This document shows positions 8,247 through 16,763 of a stretch of 64,000 nucleotides of DNA, piece after piece. Source of the stretch: Trinickia dabaoshanensis. GTDB lineage: Bacteria > Pseudomonadota > Gammaproteobacteria > Burkholderiales > Burkholderiaceae. How positions within the stretch are numbered: position 1 is the stretch's first letter; each line of letters starts with the position of its first letter. Below the pieces are notes generated by a model. That model worked only from the letters and a program-made list of their open reading frames with translations, was not told the origin of the DNA and made no database searches. Location of the stretch: contig NZ_PNYA01000017.1 of NCBI RefSeq assembly GCF_002879885.1, positions 93,904-157,903 on the forward strand, given 5' to 3'. The translations under genes were made by a program, and so were the position numbers.

Positions 8247-9401
8247 TTATTTCCCATATTGTTCGCAGATCTCGTTGACGGCGCCGCACACGCGCGCCAC
8301 GTCACGCTCGGTCATCAGCGTAAACAGCGGCAGCGTGACCGTCGTCGCGCCGAAGCGCTCGGCATGCGGGAACATGCCGGGCGCGAAGCCGCGCGCGCGG
8401 TACAGCGAGAACAGATGGATGGCCGGATAGTGCAGGCCGGTGCCGATCCGGTAATCGTCGTGCAGCTTTTGCATGAACAGCGCCCGATCGATCGTGAGCC
8501 GCTCGAGCGGCAGCGTGATCTGGAACATGTGCCAGTTGCCGTTCTCGAAATCGGCAAGCGGCAAGCCCACACCGAGCGCGGCCGCCGCCCCGCCTTCGAA
8601 CCCCGCGAAGTAGGCGCGAGCAAGCGCCTTGCGTTGCGTCATGAAATGCTCGATCCGCGCGAGCTGACCCAGCCCGACGCGCGCCGCCACATCGGTGAGA
8701 TTGTACTTGCCGCCGAGCAGGTCGCAGTCCATGCCGTCGTAGCCCTTGCGCGTGATGCCTTGCAGGCGGTACTTGCGCGCGAGTTCCGCTTCTTCTTGGT
8801 TGTTCAGCACCAGCGCGCCGCCCTCGATGGAGGTCAGGTTCTTATTGGCGTGGAAGCTGAACGAGACGATGTCGCCGAGCTTGCCGATGCGCTCGCCGCG
8901 CCAGGTCGAGCCGAACGCTTGGGCGGCGTCCTCGATCACGCGCAGCTTGTAGGCGCGCGCGATCTCGTAGAGGCGATCCATATCGACCGGCAAGCCAGCC
9001 AGGTAGACGGGAATGATCGCCTTGGTGCGCGGGGTGATCGCCTTCTCGAGCAGGTTCAGATCGATGTTGCGCGTGACGGGGTCGATGTCGACGAAAACGG
9101 GCGTGGCGCCCACCTCGAGGATCACGTTGGCCGTGGCCACCCACGATGCCGGCGTGGTGATGACTTCGTCGCCCGGGCCGACGCCCGCGATGCGCAAGCC
9201 GATTTCAAGCGTGGCCGTCCCCGAATTGAACGTCCGAACGGGCCGGCCGCCGAAAAAAGCGGAAAGCTGCTCCTCGAATGCCTGATTTTGCGGACCCGTG
9301 GTGATCCAGCCCGAGCGCAGCACGTCGACGACGCCGGCAATCGTTTCTTCGTCGATCTCGGGGCGCACGAAGGGCAGGAATGGAAGGGTGTCTTGGGTCA
9401 T
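8247..9401 (-). CDS. arnB: UDP-4-amino-4-deoxy-L-arabinose aminotransferase ArnB
   Basis: A 384-residue DegT/DnrJ/EryC1-type PLP aminotransferase that converts the UDP-4-keto-pentose to UDP-L-Ara4N using glutamate. The PLP-binding lysine is Lys187 in the motif SFHANKNLTS, and the GTATLEIGL segment near 61-69 contributes to phosphate binding. Length equals that of characterised ArnB proteins. A 97-base gap separates it from the arnE-like gene upstream, with arnC six bases downstream. Confidence 0.94.
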   Translation of the reverse strand: MTQDTLPFLPFVRPEIDEETIAGVVDVLRSGWITTGPQNQAFEEQLSAFFGGRPVRTFNSGTATLEIGLRIAGVGPGDEVITTPASWVATANVILEVGATPVFVDIDPVTRNIDLNLLEKAITPRTKAIIPVYLAGLPVDMDRLYEIARAYKLRVIEDAAQAFGSTWRGERIGKLGDIVSFSFHANKNLTSIEGGALVLNNQEEAELARKYRLQGITRKGYDGMDCDLLGGKYNLTDVAARVGLGQLARIEHFMTQRKALARAYFAGFEGGAAAALGVGLPLADFENGNWHMFQITLPLERLTIDRALFMQKLHDDYRIGTGLHYPAIHLFSLYRARGFAPGMFPHAERFGATTVTLPLFTLMTERDVARVCGAVNEICEQYGK

Positions 9402-9498
9402 GGGCTTGGCTCGAGTATCGAAATGTCGTGTTGTGTTGTATTGAGGGGGTATGGCGCTCGCGGCGAGACGTGGAATTTTTCACTGCTGCGCGGCGCGC

Positions 9499-9870
9499 TC
9501 AACTTCGCGCCAATACGAGCACGCCGATCAAAATGATGCCGATACCGATGAGGCGCTGCAGGCTCAAGGCCTCGCCGAACAGGTACCAGGCCGCAAACGC
9601 GTTGACCACGTAGCCGAGCGAAAGCATCGGATAGGCGATCGAGACGTCCACGCGCGAGAGCCCGACGATCCAGACGACGACGCTCACCACGTAGCACGCC
9701 AGCCCGCCGACGATCGGCAGTTGGGTCGCGAGCTTCAGACCGATCGGGACAATATTCGCACGGGTGAATTCGAAGTGTCCAACGGCGTTGACGCCGGCCT
9801 TGAGCAGTAGCTGCGCGCAGGCGTTCAACGTCACGCCCGCCAAAATGCAAAAAAGAGAAATCGGATTCAT
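9499..9870 (-). CDS. ArnE/ArnF-like small flippase subunit (SMR/EamA superfamily)
   Basis: A 123-residue membrane protein with four hydrophobic helices and the QLLLKAG motif in helix 1 found in small multidrug resistance and ArnE/ArnF proteins. In enterobacteria ArnE and ArnF form a heterodimer that flips undecaprenyl-phosphate-L-Ara4N to the periplasm. Only one such gene is present here, so a homodimer or a partner elsewhere must be assumed. Position between arnT and arnB supports the role. I use the ATG at 9870; a TTG six codons upstream is the alternative. Confidence 0.8.
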   Translation of the reverse strand: MNPISLFCILAGVTLNACAQLLLKAGVNAVGHFEFTRANIVPIGLKLATQLPIVGGLACYVVSVVVWIVGLSRVDVSIAYPMLSLGYVVNAFAAWYLFGEALSLQRLIGIGIILIGVLVLARS

Positions 9871-9906
9871 CGAGTCATAACGAGGCAATGCCGGCGGGAG
9901 CGGCGG

Positions 9907-11643
9907 TTAAGGTTTTTCGACGACGACGCGTCGCGCATCTTGCGCGATCACGCGCATCGGTAAATGCCGGGCGGCGAAGTCGCGATACCGGTCGGGCGTC
10001 ATCTCGGCCAGCGCCGGGCCCCCGGCGTTCCAGCGGGCGACCCATTCGTCGAGCGTCGGCACCCATTTGGACGGCTCTTGGGTGACGCCGAACGTCAATT
10101 CGTCGGGGCTGGCGACCATGATCATCGTATGGCCGACGTAAAACGGCAGCGTATGGTCGAGCATGGCGACCGAATAAAACGGTGCATCGGCCGGCAGGCG
10201 CGCCAACTCGGCCTTGATAGCCGGCGCGAGCAGTGCGCCCGAGCTTTGGCGGCCGAACACTTCGTGGCCCGTGCCGGCGATCGTGCACAGCATGACCCAA
10301 GCGGCGGCGAACGCGGCTGCCGACGGCAGCACGCTGCGCTCAGAGCGCTTGAGCACCGCCAACGCGGCAAGCGTCACCACGAAGGCCGCGCCGATCGCGG
10401 CGAACACCCACACGCGGAAATCGCGGTACAGGACATTGGGCGTACGGGCATCGCCCAGGCGAGCGAGGAAGATCGCGCCGATCGCGGTGGCCACGAGAAA
10501 AACGGCGTAACCGATCAGGTGGCGTCGCCAAGCTTGGCGCGATACGTGCGGCAGGTAAGCCCCGAGCAGCAGCGCCAGCGCCGGCGCAACGGGCAGCACG
10601 TACGACACGAGCTTCGAATGCGATGCGCTGAAGAACAAGAAGATGAAGACGAACCAGACGACGAGCAGCTTGCCCGGCGCGAAGCCGTTCAACTGCCGCG
10701 GTTGCGCGAGCGCGTGGCGAAGAGCGCGCCAACCGAGCGGCAGCCATGGCAGAAAGCCCACGAGCAGCACCCAGACGAAGTAGTACACCGGACCCGGGCG
10801 GTGCTGGTCGGGCGTCAAGTACCGATCGAACTGCTGGACGATGAAGAAGAAATTCAGAAACTCGGGGTTGCGCTGTTGTATCAGCACGAACCACGGGGTC
10901 GCGATCGCGAAGAAGACGACCAAGCCGCTCGGCAGATAGAGCCGCTTCCACAGCGCCCAGTCGCGCTGGATCAACGAGTAGATAACGAGCACGGCACCGG
11001 GCAGCACGATGCCGATCAGTCCCTTGGACAAGACCGCCAGCGCCATCGCGGCCCAGCATAGCCACATCCATCGGCGTGCCTCGCGCGGCTGCACGCCCAC
11101 GCGCTGCGCGAGCAGCATGGCGCAAAGCGTGACCTCCATCCAAAAGGACAGGCCCATGTCGAGCGTGTTGAAATGCCCCATCAACTGCCAGTACGGCGCG
11201 CTCGCGAGCACGAGCGCCGTGGCGAAGCCCGCCGCCGGGTTGATGAGCCGGGCCGCGGTGTAGCCCGCGACGAGCACGCCCGCAAACCCGGTGAGCGCGG
11301 TGTAGAGCCGCGCTTGCCATTCGCCGATGCCGAACCAGGCGAACGTGAGCGCGTTCATCCAGGTTTGCAGCGGCGGCTTTTCGAAGTACTTGTAGCCGTT
11401 GTATCGGGGCGTGATCCAATCGCCCGTCAGCAGCATCTCACGCGCCATTTCGGCATAGCGGCCCTCGTCGCTCGGCACGAGGTGCCGCCAACCGAGTGGA
11501 ACGAACCAAAGCAAGGCGAGCGCGAGAACGAGCAATACGATCGTCAGCCGGCTGGCTGGCCAGGACGTCGCCGCGGCGATCGGCGGCGGCGTGCGGTTCG
11601 GTGCGACCGCGCCGTCGGCGCGGGAATAACGTTCAAACGGCAT
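9907..11643 (-). CDS. arnT: Lipid A L-Ara4N transferase ArnT (GT83)
   Basis: An inner-membrane GT-C glycosyltransferase of about 578 residues that transfers L-Ara4N from undecaprenyl phosphate to lipid A in the periplasm. The ArnT signature is clear in the first periplasmic loop: SDEGRYAEMAREM with its Asp/Glu pair, GDWITP and KYFEKPPLQTW. About a dozen hydrophobic helices follow, then a soluble C-terminal domain. The start is uncertain: ATG at 11643 or 11688, neither with a clear ribosome site. It is probably the second gene of the operon, 117 bases after the Mth938-domain gene by the chosen start. Such genes give resistance to polymyxin and cationic peptides. Confidence 0.92.
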   Translation of the reverse strand: MPFERYSRADGAVAPNRTPPPIAAATSWPASRLTIVLLVLALALLWFVPLGWRHLVPSDEGRYAEMAREMLLTGDWITPRYNGYKYFEKPPLQTWMNALTFAWFGIGEWQARLYTALTGFAGVLVAGYTAARLINPAAGFATALVLASAPYWQLMGHFNTLDMGLSFWMEVTLCAMLLAQRVGVQPREARRWMWLCWAAMALAVLSKGLIGIVLPGAVLVIYSLIQRDWALWKRLYLPSGLVVFFAIATPWFVLIQQRNPEFLNFFFIVQQFDRYLTPDQHRPGPVYYFVWVLLVGFLPWLPLGWRALRHALAQPRQLNGFAPGKLLVVWFVFIFLFFSASHSKLVSYVLPVAPALALLLGAYLPHVSRQAWRRHLIGYAVFLVATAIGAIFLARLGDARTPNVLYRDFRVWVFAAIGAAFVVTLAALAVLKRSERSVLPSAAAFAAAWVMLCTIAGTGHEVFGRQSSGALLAPAIKAELARLPADAPFYSVAMLDHTLPFYVGHTMIMVASPDELTFGVTQEPSKWVPTLDEWVARWNAGGPALAEMTPDRYRDFAARHLPMRVIAQDARRVVVEKP

Positions 11644-11760
11644 AGGGCGGCGTTCGGGTGGTCTATCGGTGTGGGCGGGGCGGAGCATCGACGCGGCCGG
11701 CTGGCACGCGCGGGCCCCGGTTTGCGCGGCCGACGGCGGGCTGGAGAGCCGCGCGCCGTC

Positions 11761-12135
11761 TCATCGCTCGATGAGCAGGGCGGCAGCCACGCGCCGGCCT
11801 TCGGCCATCAGGATGTTGTAAGTGCGGCAGGCCGCCATGAAATCCATCGTCTCGACGCCGATGCGGCGGGCGGCGAGCGCAGCCGTGAGCCGCGGGTGCG
11901 GGAAACGCAGGCGCTCACCGCTGCCGAACACGACGAGCTCGGGCGTCTGCTCGAGCACGAGCTCGAAATGTTCGGGGGCGAGCGCATCGAACGCCGTGAC
12001 GGGCCAAGCCTGCACGGGCGTATCGGGCAACAGCAAGATGCTGCTTTCATGACGCACGAGATTGACGTCGACGTAATGGGCGCCGTAGCCGGTCACCGTA
12101 TTGAGCGCGCCGCTCGAATCTTGGTGTAATTTCAA
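11761..12135 (-). CDS. Mth938-like (DUF498) domain protein
   Basis: A 124-residue protein of the Mth938/NDUFAF3-like fold; the bacterial function is unknown, although the eukaryotic relative helps assemble respiratory complex I. Visible family features are the N-terminal GYGAHYVDVNLVR, the central VFGSGERLRFPHPRL segment and a C-terminal ILMAEGRRVAAAL helix. The frame stays open upstream to 12357, but that part crosses the AT-rich promoter region and has no relation to the family. The likely start is a TTG at 12135 (product LKLHQDSS), with GGAA seven bases upstream. It lies directly upstream of arnT on the same strand. Confidence 0.8.
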   Translation of the reverse strand: MKLHQDSSGALNTVTGYGAHYVDVNLVRHESSILLLPDTPVQAWPVTAFDALAPEHFELVLEQTPELVVFGSGERLRFPHPRLTAALAARRIGVETMDFMAACRTYNILMAEGRRVAAALLIER

Positions 12136-12494
12136 ATTCGTTTCCGTGGTTTCGTCGGCCGGAGCATGACCGCCTGCGACCGTATCGAGGCCATATCGAG
12201 GCCGAAAGGGGCTTTCGCGACGAATGGTGCATTGCGAAAGTCGGCCGAAATCCGCTAAATTATAACTTTTTAGCCGCCTCGCGGCGCCCAGCATCGTGCA
12301 CGCGCGCGAGCGAATCCAATCAGTCGCCACTCGTGCGCGCCACAAGCGCGCCGTCAAGCGGGCGAACGTGCGGCGCGCGTTTTATCCGGCGAACCCGCCG
12401 TCACATGGGCGCAGCAATGCTTTGCACGCATGCGACCGTCGCGTGCTAGGCTCGCGCCCCCGTCTTTCGGCTCTCCCCAGGAACTCAGTCCGCC
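12136..12494. promoter_or_regulatory. Divergent intergenic region between the arn unit and alaA
   Basis: The 359 bases hold no supportable gene. On the minus strand a consensus TATAAT (plus-strand ATTATA, 12259-12264) stands in the only AT-rich pocket and is the best candidate -10 for the Mth938-arn unit, giving a leader of roughly 115 bases; no good -35 is visible. For alaA on the plus strand only a Shine-Dalgarno-like AGGA about 12 bases before the GTG start is seen. Confidence 0.4.
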
Positions 12495-13733
12495 GTGAAA
12501 CCGATTCTTAAATCGAACAAGCTGCTCAACGTCTGCTACGACATCCGCGGGCCTGTGCTTGAGCACGCCAAGCGTCTCGAAGAAGACGGGCATCGCATCA
12601 TCAAGCTGAACATCGGCAACCTGGCGCCGTTCGGGTTCGATGCACCCGACGAAATCATTCAGGACATGATCCGCAATCTGTCGGCCTCGTCCGGCTATTC
12701 GGATTCGAAAGGGGTATTCGCCGCGCGCAAGGCGATCATGCATTACTCGCAGCAAAAGGGCGTGGCCGGCGTCGAATTGGACGACATCTATATCGGCAAC
12801 GGCGCCTCCGAGCTTATCGTCATGGCGATGCAAGGGCTGCTGAACGACGGCGACGAAGTGCTGCTGCCGGCCCCCGATTATCCGCTATGGACCGCCGCGG
12901 TCAGCCTCTCGGGCGGCACACCGGTGCACTATTTGTGTGACGAATCGAACGCGTGGATGCCCGATCTGGACGATCTTCGCTCGAAAATCACGCCACGCAC
13001 GCGCGCGCTCGTCGTCATCAACCCGAACAACCCGACTGGCGCCTTGTATTCGGACGAATTGCTGCTCGATTTGCTCGAAATCGCCCGGCAACACGGACTC
13101 ATCGTCTTTGCCGACGAGGTTTACGACAAGATCGTCTACGACGGCAAGAAGCATACGTCGCTCGGCGCGCTGTCGGAGGACGTCGTCACCGTCACGTTCA
13201 ATAGCCTGTCCAAGAGCTACCGGTCGTGCGGCTATCGGGCGGGCTGGATGTACGTGTCGGGCTTGACGGGCGAAAACCGGCGCCGGGGCAAGGATTACTT
13301 CGAAGGGCTCGGCATCCTCGCCTCGATGCGGCTGTGCCCGAACGTTCCAGGCCAGTATGCGATCCAGACGGCGCTCGGCGGCTATCAGAGCATCAACGAT
13401 CTCATCGGGCCGGGCGGGCGGCTCTACCGGCAGCGGCAAGTCGCCTACGAGATGCTCAACGCGATTCCGGGCGTGAGCTGCGTCAAGCCGGAAGCGGCGC
13501 TGTACATGTTTCCGCGGCTGGACCCGGAAATCTATCCGATCAAGGACGACCAGCAGTTCATCCTCGATCTGCTGCTCGAGGAGCGCGTGCTGCTCGTGCA
13601 GGGTAGCGGCTTCAACTGGCCGCGGCCCGATCACTTCCGCGTCGTGTTCTTGCCGAACGTGGACGATTTGACCGACTCGATCAACCGCATCGGGCGCTTT
13701 CTCGAAGGCTATCGCAAGCGTCACGGCACCTAG
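12495..13733 (+). CDS. alaA: Alanine-synthesising aminotransferase AlaA
   Basis: A 412-residue class I/II PLP aminotransferase closely resembling E. coli AlaA (YfbQ), the glutamate-pyruvate transaminase. The match runs end to end, including the N-terminal VCYDIRGPVL, the NPNNPTGA substrate loop near 177-183 and the PLP lysine Lys240 in SLSKSYR. The start is a GTG at 12495. It is the first gene of the plus-strand block leading to hom and thrC, 77 bases before hom, so it may be cotranscribed with threonine biosynthesis. Confidence 0.93.
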   Translation: MKPILKSNKLLNVCYDIRGPVLEHAKRLEEDGHRIIKLNIGNLAPFGFDAPDEIIQDMIRNLSASSGYSDSKGVFAARKAIMHYSQQKGVAGVELDDIYIGNGASELIVMAMQGLLNDGDEVLLPAPDYPLWTAAVSLSGGTPVHYLCDESNAWMPDLDDLRSKITPRTRALVVINPNNPTGALYSDELLLDLLEIARQHGLIVFADEVYDKIVYDGKKHTSLGALSEDVVTVTFNSLSKSYRSCGYRAGWMYVSGLTGENRRRGKDYFEGLGILASMRLCPNVPGQYAIQTALGGYQSINDLIGPGGRLYRQRQVAYEMLNAIPGVSCVKPEAALYMFPRLDPEIYPIKDDQQFILDLLLEERVLLVQGSGFNWPRPDHFRVVFLPNVDDLTDSINRIGRFLEGYRKRHGT

Positions 13734-13810
13734 CCGCGGCTTGCGGCGGGCGGCCGCGAGCCGTCCCGCGCTTTCCCTTTTCATTGAATCATCTAACTAG
13801 AAAACGCTGC

Positions 13811-15136
13811 ATGGAACCGATCAAAGTTGGCTTGCTGGGCTTCGGCACGGTGGGTAGCGGCACCTTCACGGTGCTGCGCCGCAATCAGGAAGAAATCAAA
13901 CGCCGCGCCGGCCGTGGGATCGAAATCGCGCGCATTGCCGTGCGCAATCCGGCCAAGGCGCTTGCCGTGCTGGGCGAGGCCGCGAGCACCGTACAACTCG
14001 GCAGCGATTTCGAAGCCGTCACCGACGATCCGGCTATCGATATCGTGGCGGAAATGATCGGCGGCACCGGTATCGCTCGCGAGCTCGTGCTGCGGGCCAT
14101 CTCCAACGGCAAACATGTCGTCACGGCGAACAAGGCGTTGCTCGCCGTGCACGGCACCGAGATTTTCGCGGCGGCGCGCGACAAAGGCGTGATGGTGGCG
14201 TTCGAGGCGGCGGTGGCCGGCGGTATCCCGATCATCAAGGCGTTGCGCGAGGGGCTCACGGCCAACCGGATTCAGTCGATCGCGGGGATCATCAACGGCA
14301 CGACGAACTACATCTTGTCCGAGATGCGCGAGCGCGGCCTCGATTTCGCGACGGCACTCGCGGGCGCGCAGGCGCTCGGCTATGCCGAAGCCGACCCGAC
14401 GTTCGACATCGAAGGCGTGGATGCGGCGCATAAGCTCACGATCATGAGCGCGATCGCGTTCGGTATCCCGATGCAATTCGATCGTGCGTACGTGGAAGGC
14501 ATCAGCAAGCTCGCGTCGATCGATATCAAATACGCCGAGGACCTCGGCTACCGTATCAAACTGCTCGGCATTACGCGGCGCACCGAACGCGGTATCGAGC
14601 TGCGCGTGCATCCGACGCTGATCTCGGCGAAGCGGTTGCTGGCGAGCGTCGAGGGCGCGATGAACGCCGTCGAAGTGCACGGCGACGCCGTCGGCACGAC
14701 GCTCTATTACGGCAAAGGCGCGGGCGCCGAGCCGACGGCCTCGGCCGTCGTCGCCGATCTCGTCGACGTGACGCGTCTGCATACCGCCGATCCGGGCCAC
14801 CGCGTGCCGCACCTCGCGTTCCAGCCGCAAAGTCTGGCCGATACGCCCGTGTTACCGATCGAGGAAGTGACGAGCGGTTACTACTTGCGCCTGCGCGTGG
14901 CCGATGTGACGGGTGTGCTGGCCGACATCACGCGCATTCTGGCCGAGGCCGGCATCTCGATCGACGCCTTGCTGCAAAAGGAGGCCGAGCAAATCGCGGA
15001 CAACGGCGAGACCGACGTCGTGATCATCACGCACGATACGCTCGAGAAGAACGTGAATGCGGCCATCGCGCGCATCGAGGCGCTCTCGACCGTCGTTTCT
15101 AACGTCACGAAGCTGCGGATCGAAGCCCACGCCTGA
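13811..15136 (+). CDS. hom: Homoserine dehydrogenase
   Basis: A 441-residue NAD(P)-dependent enzyme reducing aspartate semialdehyde to homoserine. It has a Rossmann motif GFGTVGSG at 10-17, the active-site region VTANKALL (Lys108), the FEAAVAGGIP segment near 131 and GIINGTTNYI near 159. A C-terminal ACT domain from about residue 355 is the usual site of threonine feedback inhibition. I start at the ATG of MEPIKVGL (13811); a TTG nine codons earlier is less likely. It sits 33 bases before thrC, an evident operon. Confidence 0.95.
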   Translation: MEPIKVGLLGFGTVGSGTFTVLRRNQEEIKRRAGRGIEIARIAVRNPAKALAVLGEAASTVQLGSDFEAVTDDPAIDIVAEMIGGTGIARELVLRAISNGKHVVTANKALLAVHGTEIFAAARDKGVMVAFEAAVAGGIPIIKALREGLTANRIQSIAGIINGTTNYILSEMRERGLDFATALAGAQALGYAEADPTFDIEGVDAAHKLTIMSAIAFGIPMQFDRAYVEGISKLASIDIKYAEDLGYRIKLLGITRRTERGIELRVHPTLISAKRLLASVEGAMNAVEVHGDAVGTTLYYGKGAGAEPTASAVVADLVDVTRLHTADPGHRVPHLAFQPQSLADTPVLPIEEVTSGYYLRLRVADVTGVLADITRILAEAGISIDALLQKEAEQIADNGETDVVIITHDTLEKNVNAAIARIEALSTVVSNVTKLRIEAHA

Positions 15137-15169
15137 GTCCGACACCGAAATCGATTTATCGAGCTGACT

Positions 15170-16621
15170 ATGAACTACATTTCCACGCGCGGTGCCGGGA
15201 TCGGTGAGCGCCATACGTTCTCCGACATTTTGCTCACCGGGCTGGCCAAGGATGGCGGCCTATATCTTCCGGCCGACTATCCGCGCGTGTCCGCCGAGGA
15301 ACTCGCACGCTGGCGCGCGCTGCCGTACGCCGATCTCGCCTTCGAGGTGCTGAGCAAGTTTTGCGACGACGTCCCCGCCGACGAACTGCGCGCGCTGACT
15401 CGTCGCACCTATCGCGCCGATGTCTATCGCAACGTGCGCGCCGGCGAGGATGCGAACGAGATCACACCGCTCACCCCGCTCGGCGTCGAAAACGGCGCGC
15501 AACTGTCGCTGCTCGCGTTGTCGAACGGTCCGACGCTCGCGTTCAAGGACATGGCGATGCAGTTGCTCGGCAACCTGTTCGAGTACACGCTTGCCAAGCA
15601 CGGACAAACGTTGAACATTCTCGGCGCGACGTCGGGCGACACGGGTAGCGCCGCCGAGTACGCGATGCGCGGCAAGGCCGGTATCCGTGTGTTCATGCTT
15701 TCGCCGCATCGCAAGATGAGCGCGTTTCAGACCGCGCAGATGTACAGTCTGCAAGAGCCGAACATCTTCAATCTGGCGGTCGAAGGCGTATTCGACGATT
15801 GCCAGGACATCGTGAAGGCGGTCTCGAACGATCACGCGTTCAAGGCGCGGCACAAGATCGGCACGGTCAACTCGATCAACTGGGCGCGCGTCGTGGCTCA
15901 GGTCGTCTATTACTTCAAGGGTTACTTCGCGGCGACGAAGTCGAACGAGGAGCGCGTTTCGTTCACGGTGCCGTCGGGCAACTTCGGCAACGTCTGCGCC
16001 GGGCACATCGCCCGCATGATGGGATTGCCGATCGAAAAGCTCGTCGTGGCCACGAACGAAAACGACGTGCTCGACGAGTTCTTCCGCACCGGTATTTATC
16101 GCGTGCGCGGCGCGGCGCAGACGTACCACACCACGAGCCCGAGCATGGACATCTCCAAGGCGTCCAACTTCGAGCGTTTCGTCTTCGATCTGCTGGGCCG
16201 CGACCCGGCGCGCGTGCTGCAACTGTTTCGCGACGTCGAGGAAAAGGGCGGGTTCGATTTGGCGGCGAGCGGCGACTTCGCCCGGGTGCGGCAGTTCGGC
16301 TTCGTCTCGGGACGCAGCACGCACGACGATCGCGTGGCGACGATCCGCGACATCGATGCGCGTTACGGCCAAGTCATCGACACCCACACGGCCGACGGGC
16401 TCAAGGTGGCGCGCGAACACTTGGACCCGGGCGTACCGATGATCGTGCTCGAGACGGCGCAACCGATCAAGTTCGGCGAGACGATACGCGAAGCACTCGG
16501 GCGCGATCCCGAGCGGCCCGCGGCGTTCGATGGACTCGAATCGCTCCCGCAACGCTTCGACGTGTTGCCGGCCGATGCAGCCATCGTCAAGGCTTTTATC
16601 GCGGAGCACACAGGCGATTGA
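15170..16621 (+). CDS. thrC: Threonine synthase
   Basis: A 483-residue PLP enzyme converting O-phosphohomoserine to threonine. The length and sequence fit the long ThrC class of proteobacteria and fungi. The PLP lysine is Lys126 in LAFKDMAMQ, and ATSGDTGSAA provides the phosphate-binding loop. It lies 33 bases downstream of hom, placing the two late threonine pathway enzymes together; the homoserine kinase gene is not in the window. Confidence 0.96.
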   Translation: MNYISTRGAGIGERHTFSDILLTGLAKDGGLYLPADYPRVSAEELARWRALPYADLAFEVLSKFCDDVPADELRALTRRTYRADVYRNVRAGEDANEITPLTPLGVENGAQLSLLALSNGPTLAFKDMAMQLLGNLFEYTLAKHGQTLNILGATSGDTGSAAEYAMRGKAGIRVFMLSPHRKMSAFQTAQMYSLQEPNIFNLAVEGVFDDCQDIVKAVSNDHAFKARHKIGTVNSINWARVVAQVVYYFKGYFAATKSNEERVSFTVPSGNFGNVCAGHIARMMGLPIEKLVVATNENDVLDEFFRTGIYRVRGAAQTYHTTSPSMDISKASNFERFVFDLLGRDPARVLQLFRDVEEKGGFDLAASGDFARVRQFGFVSGRSTHDDRVATIRDIDARYGQVIDTHTADGLKVAREHLDPGVPMIVLETAQPIKFGETIREALGRDPERPAAFDGLESLPQRFDVLPADAAIVKAFIAEHTGD

Positions 16622-16763
16622 CGTAAAGCGGGGGCGCACCGTCCCCCACTATTGCCGCCCGCGCGCCGCGCGCCGCGCGCATGCGCGGCTTGCCGCGAGG
16701 CATATGCCGGATCGGCCCATGCCTCGCTACAATGAGGGCTTTCGCAGCGAGAATCGCCTGCCG

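Noticed and set aside
16530..16763. Upstream extension of moeA overlapping thrC
   Set aside because: The extension encodes Arg/Ser-rich sequence in a shifted frame of thrC and is not part of MoeA; the ATG at 16764 begins the conserved domain.
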